Part shown: one piece after another, positions 18,184-26,819 of the stretch
How the letters are laid out: each line of letters opens with the position of its first letter
Position numbering within the stretch: the stretch's first letter is position 1
Assembly: GCA_963837815.1 (NCBI GenBank)
Contig: CAWIOS010000013.1
Coordinates: 310,001 to 374,000 of the forward strand
Origin: Fen-1273 sp963837815
GTDB taxonomy: Bacteria; Bacteroidota; Ignavibacteria; UBA10030; UBA6906
Length of the DNA: 64,000 nt
Direction of reading: 5' to 3'
The notes under the pieces: generated by a model
Told to the model about the DNA's origin: nothing
Database searches by the model: none
The model's input: only the letters and a program-made list of their open reading frames with translations
Position numbers and translations under genes: made by a program

Positions 18184-18968
18184 GGAGGGCTGAAACCCCG
18201 CGCAAGAAACCCGCCGTCGACGGGGAGGCAGGCGCCGGTAATATAGGACGCTTCGTTCATGCAAAGGAACGCGACGGCCGCAGCGGCCTCCTCGGGCTCT
18301 CCCACGCGTCCGAGCGGGGTGTGGGCAACGACCGCTGCGAGATAGTCCGGTTTTCCGAGAACCCCTGAGGCCAGGGGAGTCCGGATGTACCACGGCGCCA
18401 CGGAATTCACGCGTATCCCCTCCGCGCCCCATTCCGCCGCAAGCGTCCGCGTCATCTGCATCATCGCCGCTTTGCTCATCGCGTACGGGGTACCGGTGCC
18501 GACTCCGGTCACACCCGCGACCGACGCCACGTTGACGATGCTCCCCCCTCCCGCGCTCACAAGAAGCGGGTAGGCCTGTCTGCACATCTCGAATGCCGAC
18601 GTCATATTCGTCAGCATGAGCTGATCGTACTCTTCCGTGGTGTACGCGGGCGTCTTCTTCCGGATATTGGTCCCTGCGTTATTGACGAGTATGTCGAGCT
18701 TTCCCCACTGTTTGCCGACGCGGGCGAGGACCGCTTCCCGGAGCCGGCCGTCGCCGATGTCTCCCGGCATTCCCCGGGCTTCCCAGCCTCTTGCCGTCCA
18801 CTCCTCGACGCGCGCGTTCACGTCGGGCGCGGAGCGCGCGACGATGAACACCCCGGCGCCGAGCGAGAGAAATTCCTCCGCAACGGCTTCGCCGATCCCT
18901 TTCGTTCCCCCGGTGATCAGTGCCTTCTTCCCCCTGAGCGTCCATTTTCCCGCTGCATGTCCGGTCAT
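18180..18968 (-). CDS. SDR-family oxidoreductase
   Basis: A 262-residue classical short-chain dehydrogenase. The cofactor-binding TGGTKGIG (~residues 20-27), NNAG, the active-site serine in IVNVASVAG, and the YAMSK catalytic pair are all present, with a PVDGGFLARG C-terminus typical of tropinone reductase/3-oxoacyl-ACP reductase-like SDRs. The ATG overlaps the stop of the upstream debranching-enzyme gene by ATGA, so translation is probably coupled. Being in a glucan operon hints at a sugar or polyol substrate, but nothing in the sequence fixes it. Confidence 0.82.
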   Translation of the reverse strand: MTGHAAGKWTLRGKKALITGGTKGIGEAVAEEFLSLGAGVFIVARSAPDVNARVEEWTARGWEARGMPGDIGDGRLREAVLARVGKQWGKLDILVNNAGTNIRKKTPAYTTEEYDQLMLTNMTSAFEMCRQAYPLLVSAGGGSIVNVASVAGVTGVGTGTPYAMSKAAMMQMTRTLAAEWGAEGIRVNSVAPWYIRTPLASGVLGKPDYLAAVVAHTPLGRVGEPEEAAAAVAFLCMNEASYITGACLPVDGGFLARGFSPP

Positions 18969-21900
18969 TGTTGTGTTCCCCCGCCTGCCACAATCGTGTC
19001 GTATGTGTTGGGATCGCCGGGGCGGAGTTTTCCACCGCCGTTCCATTCCCCCCGCTCCCTGTTCACGGTCCTGAATTCTCCGAGTCCCGAGCCGCCGTGG
19101 TCATCCTGCGCGCCCGTGACGACGGTGAACGTCCACGATGTGTCCGGACGCCCGAGGAGCGCGAGCGGAAGAGCGAATCGCACCGTCCCTGACTGCGCGT
19201 CGCCGAACGGGCGGATGGCGTCCTCTCTCAGAGGAACATACGCGGTGAGTATGTTCCCGCCTGCGTCTTCCACCTGTATCCCCCCGCCGACGTATATGAT
19301 CTTCTCGTACCAGTGCGCGCTGTCGAGAACGACCCCTGCGTTCCTCCCGATCCGGCTCCCGCCCGATCCCGGGACGCCGTCCTCATCAATGGCGATCGCG
19401 GCGAATGTAAGCTGGAACCCGTACTCGGGGTGCCAGCCGGGATCGGAGAGGGCTGCGAACCGCAGCATGAAGTACGCGTACTGGCTGTCCGTGCTCACCG
19501 CGAAGCGGCGGAGCGAGAATGAGCCCGGGACAAAGGCCGGGTTACGGGGATATGAATAGGCCGGCGTGTCCGCTCCGGCTGCGTGGCGCGCGTCCACGAC
19601 GGGCCGGGCCGCCGGGTTTTTCTTCATGATGACGTCGTGGGGGAGCAGGGGATAGCCGGGCCCCCTGAGCGCCTTCAAATTCCCCGCAATGCGCGGCCGC
19701 GCAAATCCGGGGGCCCTTCCCGGACTCCCGGGGATGATCTTCCCGGCCACGCGCACCGGCCATGCAGCCCCGTTGCATGTCACGCGAAGCGTCGCGCCGG
19801 CGTAGATGATCTCCATATGTGAACGGGGGGGGAGACGGGTTTCAGCCGCGAGGTATGTGCTCCCCGATACGCGGATGAGCGCATGGAGTGTCGTCGTGTC
19901 CGATTTTCCGGATGAGGAGACTCGCAGTGCATCCCCGGGCCCCGCGTGTCTGACGTTCACCGCGAATTCCTCCCCCGCCGCCGTGATGCGGGCGTTGACG
20001 TCCCCGAGCGCAGCGGGGAGCTTCGGTTCCACGGAGAGCGAACGGGTGAGCCGGTTGAACCTGAGACCGAGATAATCGTCGTAGAAATTCCGCACGAACT
20101 CCGCCAGGCTCCATGCCTGTGAGAACGTTCCGGAGAGCCCCGGTTCGGACTGGCCCGGTCCCGGGACTGCATCGAGAAGCTCCGGGAGAGTCCCGGCGGC
20201 CCCCCGGTCCAGAATCTGGTGAACGGAATTCCGCGTCATCGTCCATGCTGTTTCCTCCCTCCCGGCGGCGCACAGGAGCGAGATGAGAGGACCCTGGAGC
20301 CACGTCCAGACTGTGCCGTTATGATACGCGGCGTCCTTCGGGTAGAACGGGGGACGGTCGTGCCATGGATGAAAATCAGCGTCGTCCTGCGAGAGGGAGG
20401 CGACGCCGTATTCATACGTGAGCCGGGAGACGACGGTGTCGATCATCCGGCTGCGGGTGAGCTCATCCAGGAGTTCCGCCGTGAATACCTGGTTCGGCCG
20501 GAGTGTCATGTCAGGCGTGCCGTCCGCGCGAAGCCTGTCTGCGATCCCGCGGTGCGTCACGAAGGTACGGAGGAAATTCCCCTTCAGGCGGAGAAGTTCA
20601 TCGTGCCACCTCTGCGCGGACACCACGTCCCCGACGAGTGCCGCAAAATACTCTCCCGCCCCGAGCTGTCCGGCCCAGAGCGCCTGTATGTCATTCGCCC
20701 TGTTCCCTCTCGGGCTCCAGGGGCCGTCGGGCCCCACCGCGTCCATCCACGTTTCGGCGTCCCGGTGAGTGAGGAAACCGAGCGAATCCGTGTGATAGCG
20801 GATCGTCCCTTCGATGGAGCGGAGGACCACCGGGTACATCGCGAGCGCGAAATGCATGTCACCCGAACGCTCCGCATACTCCTTCACCATCAGCACGAAC
20901 CGCGGTGTCCCGTCGGCGGTGTTGTATGCCGTGTCGGTCGCCGTCACCCTGTTGGGGATCCTCCCGTAATCAGTGGAAAGGGAATCCCGCTGCTGGAACG
21001 AAGCGAAGAGTGCGAGTATCCGGCGCGCCTCCTCGAAGCGGCCGGTAACCAGGGCCGCACCCGGAAGCGCGATGAACGTGTCACGTCCCCAGTAGTCTGC
21101 GAACCACGGGAGTCCCGCGTATATGCCTCCTCCGGCGACGGTGAGCGCATCAAGTGAGAGTTTCGCCCAGGAAAGGGCGGCATTGAATCTGCCGTCCGAC
21201 GTCAGCACCGGCGTCGTGCCGATGAGACGTTCCATCCTTGCCCTGCGGCGCAGGGCAAGGCCGGGCCCCGTGGACGCGGCAAAACGGGCCAGGGCGAGCG
21301 ACTCCCCCCGCGTGTCTCCCGTCGCCGCTGCAATTGTGTGCAGTGTTCCCCGTCCTGCGACGAGTGTCCCGGATGATTCTGATCCCGGTCCGGCGCGGGA
21401 GGAGAAATCCGGAGAGAAACCGGGCGCATACAGGGAAATCCAGACGGGATAGTTCTCCTGCGGAGTCCGGTGCATGTGGCTCTTTCTCGCAATCGAGATC
21501 GACGACTCCCCGGCTTCTCTCATCAGATCCGCGGTCCCCTCCCCGCCTCCCGGGAACGGTGTGAGTTTCACCTCCACGGGGCGCGGGCTTGAGAGCGTGA
21601 CGACAAACGCCGCGATGCTGTCGGCGGGCCTCAGCTCTTCGATGAGCCCCCCCGGGTACTCCCTCCTCAGGAAGTCCGGGAACACCGTTGAGAGGGCAGC
21701 GCTCCTGTCGAGCGGGACGCCGTCGATCTCGAGTGCGTAATCTTCGAGAAACCTGTGCCCTTCGACGGTGAACCCTTCCCAGCCGGGTCCTGAACGCCGG
21801 TCGGTCTCCCCGTAGAAGAACGCCCCGGCCCGGTTTGTATAGCAGAACGCGCGGGGCCCGCCGCGGCAGACGATGCCGAGCGTGTCGAGCGGCGATCTTC

Positions 21901-21976
21901 CCGCAGGCCCGCCCCGCGTGAGCCCGCACGAAATCGCGACGATGAAGCAGATGAGCACAGGCGATCTTCTCCTCAT
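18965..21976 (-). CDS. Exported glycogen-debranching-type (amylo-alpha-1,6-glucosidase-like) enzyme with glucodextranase-like C-terminal domain
   Basis: A 1003-residue protein with a signal peptide (RSPVLICFIVAISCGL). Residues ~25-250 match the debranching-enzyme N-terminal beta domain (GPRAFCYTNRAGAFFYGETD). Residues ~280-680 form the catalytic (alpha/alpha)6-type domain with the WFADYWGRDTFIALPGAAL signature, WMDAVGPDGPWSPRGNRAND and NGTVWTWLQGPLI. Residues ~760-1000 form a beta-rich domain like the glucodextranase C-terminal module (YFMLRFAAL, VPGSGGSRIGRNAGVVLD). It should remove alpha-1,6 branches from starch or glycogen outside the cytoplasm. Most debranching enzymes of this type are cytoplasmic, so export is unusual. 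Both ends overlap its neighbours by ATGA. Confidence 0.8.
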   Translation of the reverse strand: MRRRSPVLICFIVAISCGLTRGGPAGRSPLDTLGIVCRGGPRAFCYTNRAGAFFYGETDRRSGPGWEGFTVEGHRFLEDYALEIDGVPLDRSAALSTVFPDFLRREYPGGLIEELRPADSIAAFVVTLSSPRPVEVKLTPFPGGGEGTADLMREAGESSISIARKSHMHRTPQENYPVWISLYAPGFSPDFSSRAGPGSESSGTLVAGRGTLHTIAAATGDTRGESLALARFAASTGPGLALRRRARMERLIGTTPVLTSDGRFNAALSWAKLSLDALTVAGGGIYAGLPWFADYWGRDTFIALPGAALVTGRFEEARRILALFASFQQRDSLSTDYGRIPNRVTATDTAYNTADGTPRFVLMVKEYAERSGDMHFALAMYPVVLRSIEGTIRYHTDSLGFLTHRDAETWMDAVGPDGPWSPRGNRANDIQALWAGQLGAGEYFAALVGDVVSAQRWHDELLRLKGNFLRTFVTHRGIADRLRADGTPDMTLRPNQVFTAELLDELTRSRMIDTVVSRLTYEYGVASLSQDDADFHPWHDRPPFYPKDAAYHNGTVWTWLQGPLISLLCAAGREETAWTMTRNSVHQILDRGAAGTLPELLDAVPGPGQSEPGLSGTFSQAWSLAEFVRNFYDDYLGLRFNRLTRSLSVEPKLPAALGDVNARITAAGEEFAVNVRHAGPGDALRVSSSGKSDTTTLHALIRVSGSTYLAAETRLPPRSHMEIIYAGATLRVTCNGAAWPVRVAGKIIPGSPGRAPGFARPRIAGNLKALRGPGYPLLPHDVIMKKNPAARPVVDARHAAGADTPAYSYPRNPAFVPGSFSLRRFAVSTDSQYAYFMLRFAALSDPGWHPEYGFQLTFAAIAIDEDGVPGSGGSRIGRNAGVVLDSAHWYEKIIYVGGGIQVEDAGGNILTAYVPLREDAIRPFGDAQSGTVRFALPLALLGRPDTSWTFTVVTGAQDDHGGSGLGEFRTVNRERGEWNGGGKLRPGDPNTYDTIVAGGGTQQ

Positions 21977-23214
21977 CGGGTCCCCCGGAATGTCCTGAGT
22001 ATGTCTGCGAGCCGGCCGCGCCAGTTGAGCCAGTTATGCGATTCCGGGTATTCCCGGTACGTGATGCGGTATCCTTTTGCCGTCATCACATCGCGGAGTA
22101 TGCGGGATCGCTCCTCGGCGTCGTGTATCGTGCCGGTGCACAGGTACATGCGAAAATTTCTCCGGGGTTCTCTCCGGATCATCGCGATGAGCGTGTCGTT
22201 CTGCCACTGGTAGGAGGGAGACTGCGCGGCGCAGAGGCCGAAGACACCCGGCTGCGTGAATGCCGCGTACGTCGCTATCAGCCCCCCCATCGAGGCACCC
22301 ATGATTGCCGTGTTCCGCGGTCCATCCATCGCCCTGTAGCGTTGCATGACAAGGGGGCGCAGCTCCTCGCACACGGCGCGGACGAACCTGTCGCTCAGCG
22401 CGTAGTCGCTCATCCGGGTATTGGTCCGGGGGTCCGCCGGATCGGACAGGGGATCGATGAACACGGCGATCAGCGGGAGTATCCCGCCGTCAGCGGTGAG
22501 GTTGTCGATGACGTTGTTCATCCCGGCGCGGCGCAGATACTCGCCGCCGTCCGTCACGTACAGGACCGGGTACCGGACGGCCGAGCCCCGGTAGCCGGGG
22601 GGGAGGTAGACGTAAACAAAAACCCTGCGGGCAAGGAGTGCGCTCGCGAACGACGTGGTGTCGATGGTTCCGTGAGCAGTCCCCGTGCGCGGGAGCGATT
22701 CCACGGGATACCGGTACCGGGGCATCCTCACTTCCGAATTCTCGCCGAAACCTCCCGACGCCCTGAGAGGATTCAGCGGATCGAGTATCCACGAGGAGTC
22801 GACAACAAATTTGTATTCGAACCGGGCGGCGGGATCCTCCTGCCAGCGCCGGACGAAAAGGTCCGTGCCGGGAACCCGCAGCATCTCGTCCCGGGCGGGG
22901 TTCCAACCGTTCGGGTCGCCGGCGATGAACACGTGCCGCGCATTCCCCCGGAAGAGGAACGTCACGGATGAATCGTCCGTCATGACCCCCCCGGCCCGAC
23001 GGGCACGGGCAAGAAGAGAATCTGCCCCCCGTTCGCCCGGGGCGCTGTCGGCAACCGGGATTGTCAGGGCGGGGGCGCCGCTGAACGTCTCCCCCTCCGT
23101 TCCGCGCGCACCGTGATCCGCGGGATTTCCCGGGGGGAGAGCCTGCGTGAGGGCAAAGAGAAGTGCGCCCTGGAGCGCCGCCGATATGTGGGTCATCGGA
23201 AAGTGTGGATTCAT
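21973..23214 (-). CDS. Exported esterase (enterochelin-esterase/esterase D-like) with N-terminal glycogen-binding-like domain
   Basis: A 413-residue protein with a hydrophobic N-terminus. Residues ~80-155 form an Ig-like domain of the CBM48 type (ARHVFIAGDPNGWNPARDEM, FEYKFVVDSSWILDPLNP). The alpha/beta-hydrolase domain has the nucleophile elbow GASMGG and a final EYPESHNWLNWR carrying the catalytic His. The same domain order occurs in Fes-like and carbohydrate esterases. First gene of the minus-strand glucan operon esterase - debranching enzyme - SDR, all joined by 4-base overlaps. Removal of acyl groups from a polysaccharide is plausible but not shown. Confidence 0.75.
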   Translation of the reverse strand: MNPHFPMTHISAALQGALLFALTQALPPGNPADHGARGTEGETFSGAPALTIPVADSAPGERGADSLLARARRAGGVMTDDSSVTFLFRGNARHVFIAGDPNGWNPARDEMLRVPGTDLFVRRWQEDPAARFEYKFVVDSSWILDPLNPLRASGGFGENSEVRMPRYRYPVESLPRTGTAHGTIDTTSFASALLARRVFVYVYLPPGYRGSAVRYPVLYVTDGGEYLRRAGMNNVIDNLTADGGILPLIAVFIDPLSDPADPRTNTRMSDYALSDRFVRAVCEELRPLVMQRYRAMDGPRNTAIMGASMGGLIATYAAFTQPGVFGLCAAQSPSYQWQNDTLIAMIRREPRRNFRMYLCTGTIHDAEERSRILRDVMTAKGYRITYREYPESHNWLNWRGRLADILRTFRGTR

Positions 23215-23261
23215 CTCCGCCCGGCGGGGCCGTCCCTTCTTCCGGCGGCGGGAGCCGCCGT

Positions 23262-23480
23262 CTACAGATGGAAGAGGATCGGGAGGAGGATGTACGCCGC
23301 ACTCATCCCCGCGATGATGAGGCAGATCATCGATCCCGCGGCCCAGAAGAACATCCTGAGATCGCCGTCACGCAACCCCGAGACGCGGAGCGCCTGGCGA
23401 AACGCCAGGAATGCTCCCGCCAGGGAAATGAGTGAGACGGAGCCAAACGCGGCCAGCAGAATGAGATCGAGCTTTGCCAT
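23262..23480 (-). CDS. Small two-helix membrane protein of unknown function
   Basis: A 72-residue protein beginning MAKLDLILLAAFGSV. Two hydrophobic segments (~5-25 and ~46-68) are separated by a short charged loop (RQALRVSGLRDGDLR). I do not recognise the family. On the minus strand TATATTCG ends three bases before the ATG, as at the two SGNH genes, which supports this start and suggests a leaderless transcript; however no TTG is found 20 bases further up. It lies 48 bases upstream of the esterase gene and may share its transcript. Confidence 0.5.
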   Translation of the reverse strand: MAKLDLILLAAFGSVSLISLAGAFLAFRQALRVSGLRDGDLRMFFWAAGSMICLIIAGMSAAYILLPILFHL

Positions 23481-23523
23481 GCCCGAATATAGCAAAACCT
23501 CCGGCGAAATGGTACGGGCTTCC

Positions 23524-23554
23524 TTGCAGTTCTTCCCGGCAATCTCTACATTTA
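23524..23554 (+). promoter_or_regulatory. Promoter TTG-N20-TACATTTA for the response-regulator/yjbQ pair
   Basis: TTG at 23524-23526, a 20-base spacer, and TACATTTA at 23547-23554. A start site near 23560 would leave a 5' leader of about 70 bases before the ATG at 23629. Confidence 0.55.
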
Positions 23555-23628
23555 TTGCATCGGAGCGCTGGGGATCAGGGACTTCTCGCCTCTCCCTCCG
23601 GCGTCCGCAACCGTCACGGGGGGCTGCG

Positions 23629-24006
23629 ATGCCAGAGGCGGGGAAGAGGGGCGTTCTCGTTGTCGAAGACGACACGGATCTCCGCCTGCTCTTCGGACTC
23701 ATGTTGAGCGCGGCGCACTTCGAAGTCTACGAAGCGGCGGACGGCATCGCCGGCCTGAAGGTCCTGGAAGACCACCCCGGTGCCATCGATCTCGTCCTCA
23801 CGGATCTCGGCCTCCCCGGTCTGGGGGGCGTTGAGCTCATCTCGCGGGTGCGTGCGGCGCGACCGCTGGTGAAGATCATCGGCACAAGCGGCCTCGGCTC
23901 CAGAAATGTGCGCGAAATGGTTCTTCGTGCCGGCGCGGATGAATTCTTCTCAAAGCCCTTTTCGATGGGAGAGGTCATCGAGAAGGTCAAGACTATGACG
24001 CAATGA
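23629..24006 (+). CDS. Single-domain response regulator (CheY-like receiver)
   Basis: A 125-residue stand-alone receiver domain. The acidic pocket is E13-D14-D15, the phosphoacceptor D59 sits in LVLTDLGLPG, the switch residue is T86/S87 in IIGTSG, and K109 lies in SKPF. No output domain follows, so it acts by protein-protein contact or as a relay. No histidine kinase is encoded nearby. A purine-rich GGGGGG run precedes the ATG. Its stop overlaps the yjbQ start by ATGA, so the two are translated together. Confidence 0.88.
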   Translation: MPEAGKRGVLVVEDDTDLRLLFGLMLSAAHFEVYEAADGIAGLKVLEDHPGAIDLVLTDLGLPGLGGVELISRVRAARPLVKIIGTSGLGSRNVREMVLRAGADEFFSKPFSMGEVIEKVKTMTQ

Positions 24007-24416
24007 GATTTGCCACCGAGTATCTCTGGTTCGACACTTCACAGAAGCGCGAGTACATCAATATCACGGAGCGGGTCCGCGAGGTCGTCCGGAAAAGCGG
24101 CATCAGGGAGGGGATGGTTCTCGTCTCCGCCATGCACATCACCGCCGGCGTGTACGTCAATGACGCGGAGTCCGGCCTCATACAGGACATCGACAAGTGG
24201 CTCGAACAGCTCGCGCCGTTCGACGCACACTACCGGCATCACCGCACGGGCGAAACGAACGGCGACGCCCACCTGAAGAGCCTCCTTGTCCACCATGAAG
24301 TCATTGTCCCCGTCACCGCGGGAGATCTCGATTTCGGTCCCTGGCAGCAGGTGTATTACGCCGAATTCGACGGCAGGCGGAAGAAGCGGGTCATCATCAA
24401 GGTGATGGGGGAGTAG
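24003..24416 (+). CDS. YjbQ/UPF0047 family protein
   Basis: A 137-residue protein of the YjbQ family (also described as secondary thiamine-phosphate synthase). Family features are visible: ITERVREVVRKSGIREGMV, HITAGVYVNDAE, the His-rich HYRHHRTGETNGDAHLKS loop, and a C-terminal GPWQQVYYAEFDG. Members form trimers with a metal site made by the conserved histidines; the physiological role is unsettled. Start and the preceding response-regulator stop share ATGA. A GC-rich hairpin without a T run (24416-24432) begins at its stop codon. Confidence 0.9.
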   Translation: MRFATEYLWFDTSQKREYINITERVREVVRKSGIREGMVLVSAMHITAGVYVNDAESGLIQDIDKWLEQLAPFDAHYRHHRTGETNGDAHLKSLLVHHEVIVPVTAGDLDFGPWQQVYYAEFDGRRKKRVIIKVMGE

Positions 24417-24467
24417 CGGGAGAGCTTCCCGCGCCCGGCGCGTACATTCCTTTAACGAGAGGTGCCA

Positions 24468-25841
24468 TTGAACACTCCACGGTTACTCCTTTGTGCCGCT
24501 GTGCTCATCGCCGCCGGGAGCGGCGGGTCACGGGCGCAGATCCTTCCGGCGAAAGAACGCCTGCGCCTGACGCTCGACATCGCCCGTTTCCGGGGTGCGG
24601 ATGACAGCACCGCGCTCGTCGAATTGCACTACTCGATCAACAGGGGCGCGCTCACGCTCCTCCGAGACAGCGCGGGCTGGGGCGGGGCGGCGGACATGCT
24701 GCTGATCGGGAAATCCGGGGACTCGCTCGTCTTCGGCGACCGGTGGCTTGTCCCGGCAAGGCTCGCCGACACCGCGGGGGTGAAAAACGGGATGAACCTT
24801 GTCGGGGTCTACCCGGTCCAGCTCAGGACGGGAATCTATGACGTCCGTCTCGTGGCGAGGGACCGGGCGAACGCCGGCAGCCGCGACAGCATCAGCGTCC
24901 GCCTTCCGGTGACGCCGCCCGCCGTGGACCGCCCGGTGATGAGCGACATCGAATTTGCCGCCTCGATAAAGCCCGGCGCGAAGGAAAGCCCGTTCACGAA
25001 GAACACGCTCGACGTCATACCGAACGTCGGAGGCGTGTACGACGAATCCAAGATGTGCTATTTCTACCTGGAGGCGTACAACCTGCTGCTGACGGGAGAC
25101 CGGAGCGACATGACGATGACATGCACGGTGTATGACGCTGTTGGAAAGGACGTCCTGAAGCGCGAACGGCAGAAAAAACGCGCGGGAGAATCTGCGGTCC
25201 TTGTTGACCAGTTTGCCGCGAGCAGGTTGAAGTCCGGCACGTATTCGCTCACGGTGGCGCTCCTGGACACGGCAAAACACGAGCTGACCCGGGCGTCGAG
25301 GAAATTCTACGTGTTCAACCCGACGCTGGGTGTCGATTCGACGCTGCTCTCGCTCGGATCGGGCCTTCCCCTGGCGGTCTACAGCACAATGGAGGAGCCC
25401 GAGCTGGACAGGGATTTCAAGTGGTCACGATACGAGGTCACTGACCCGGAGCAGGCGCAGTACAAGCAGCTCAAGGGGGCGGACGTCAAGAGGAAATTCC
25501 TGAGCGATGTCTGGCGACGCCGTCCCCCGGGCGCCAGGGAGCTGTACATGGCCCGCGTCGCATACGTCAATCAGAATTTCGGCATGATGGGGCGCGAGGG
25601 ATACAGGACGGACAGGGGACGGATCTACATCGTGTACGGCTCCCCCGACGACATCGAGCGCCACCCGAACGAATCGGACACGAAACCGTACGAGATCTGG
25701 ACATACAACAGCATCCAGGGGGGGGTGGAATTCGATTTCGTCCAGAAAGTCCAGGGTTCGGACTATGAACTTGTCAACTCGACTGTCAGGAGCGAGCTTC
25801 ACGACGACAACTGGATGCAGCAGGCACAACAGTCGAATTGA
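24468..25841 (+). CDS. GWxTD domain-containing exported protein
   Basis: A 457-residue protein with a signal peptide (MNTPRLLLCAAVLIAAGSGG). The C-terminal 120 residues match the GWxTD family: YVNQNFGMMGREGYRTDRG, IYIVYGSPDDIERHP and PYEIWTYNSIQGG. The diagnostic motif reads GYRTD, so Trp is replaced by Tyr. The function of the family is unknown; members are found in Ignavibacteria, Acidobacteria and relatives. TTG 24468 was chosen over GTG 24462 because GAGAGG (24457-24462) sits at Shine-Dalgarno distance from the TTG and would overlap the GTG. Confidence 0.8.
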   Translation: MNTPRLLLCAAVLIAAGSGGSRAQILPAKERLRLTLDIARFRGADDSTALVELHYSINRGALTLLRDSAGWGGAADMLLIGKSGDSLVFGDRWLVPARLADTAGVKNGMNLVGVYPVQLRTGIYDVRLVARDRANAGSRDSISVRLPVTPPAVDRPVMSDIEFAASIKPGAKESPFTKNTLDVIPNVGGVYDESKMCYFYLEAYNLLLTGDRSDMTMTCTVYDAVGKDVLKRERQKKRAGESAVLVDQFAASRLKSGTYSLTVALLDTAKHELTRASRKFYVFNPTLGVDSTLLSLGSGLPLAVYSTMEEPELDRDFKWSRYEVTDPEQAQYKQLKGADVKRKFLSDVWRRRPPGARELYMARVAYVNQNFGMMGREGYRTDRGRIYIVYGSPDDIERHPNESDTKPYEIWTYNSIQGGVEFDFVQKVQGSDYELVNSTVRSELHDDNWMQQAQQSN

Positions 25842-25868
25842 TCCTGACCGTCGCAGCAGGTGCTCCTG

Positions 25869-26819
25869 ATGGTCCTCCGGACGCTGAAAAACCTTGTCGA
25901 GTACGCGCTCTTTCTCCCGGTCAATGCGCTCGCGCGCAGGATGTCCTTCCGTGCGGCGGGGGCCCTCGGATCGGCGCTGGGGGGATTCGTCTGGCGCCGT
26001 GCGGGGTACCGCAAATCGATCACACTCGACAACCTGAGGAGAGCATTCCCCGGGATGCCGGAGCCGGACATCCGGACGATCGCGCTGGGGGCCTACCGCG
26101 GATACGGGCGCGCGCTCATGGAGATGCTCTGGTCCGGCGGGGCGGGGGAGGACGAGCTCCGGAGCACGATGACGCTCGACAACCCCGGGGTTCCCCTTGA
26201 TGCGCTCGCGCGCGGGAAGGGTCTCATACTCCTGTCGGGGCATTTCGGTGCGTGGGAATTCGTCGTAACGTCCATGAGCCTGCTCCTCGGCCGCCCTGTC
26301 ATCGCCATCGCCCAGTCGCAGCGAAACCCCTATGTCGACGCGGTCATCTCGGCGAACAGGAACAGGTTCGGGAGCGGCACGGTTTCGATGCACAAGTCGG
26401 TCCGCGAGGTGATGAAACTCCTCCAGGCCGGGAAGATCGTCGGTATGCTGGGGGACCAGAGCGGGCCGAAAGAATCGCTCTTCATCGACTTCTTCGGCCG
26501 CCCCGCCGCAACACACCGCGGCGCTGCTGCGTTCAGCCTGAGGTTTGACGCTCCCATCGTGATGTTTTTTTTCATCCGTCAGGCGGACGGGACGTACAGG
26601 ACCGTCTACGAGGAAGTGGACAGGGAGGGACTCTCCGGGACTCCCGAGGAGAACATCGTCGAACTCACGAGGCGCCACACGGCGGTTCTCGAACGGTACA
26701 TCCGGAAATATCCCGACCACTGGCTCTGGATGCACAAAAGATGGAAGCATACGGAGTACTTTGAATCGCTCCCCCCCGGGGCCAGGCGTCACGATCCCGC
26801 AGGCGAGAGCGTGCGATGA
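25869..26819 (+). CDS. LpxL/HtrB-like lipid A acyltransferase
   Basis: A 316-residue membrane-associated acyltransferase. The catalytic H-x4-E motif is HFGAWE. It is followed by typical LpxL features: AIAQSQRNPYVDAVI, VGMLGDQSGPKESLFIDFFG and a C-terminal YPDHWLWMHKRWK. The family adds secondary acyl chains to lipid A at the inner membrane. ATG 25869 was chosen because AGCAGG lies eight bases upstream; GTG 25860 is in frame but would overlap that site. The gene overlaps the heptosyltransferase by ATGA, consistent with a lipopolysaccharide core/lipid A operon. Confidence 0.85.
   Translation: MVLRTLKNLVEYALFLPVNALARRMSFRAAGALGSALGGFVWRRAGYRKSITLDNLRRAFPGMPEPDIRTIALGAYRGYGRALMEMLWSGGAGEDELRSTMTLDNPGVPLDALARGKGLILLSGHFGAWEFVVTSMSLLLGRPVIAIAQSQRNPYVDAVISANRNRFGSGTVSMHKSVREVMKLLQAGKIVGMLGDQSGPKESLFIDFFGRPAATHRGAAAFSLRFDAPIVMFFFIRQADGTYRTVYEEVDREGLSGTPEENIVELTRRHTAVLERYIRKYPDHWLWMHKRWKHTEYFESLPPGARRHDPAGESVR

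Noticed and set aside
24416..24432. GC-rich hairpin GCGGGA/TCCCGC overlapping the yjbQ stop codon.
   Set aside because: Six base pairs with no following T run; not enough to call a terminator in this GC-rich DNA.
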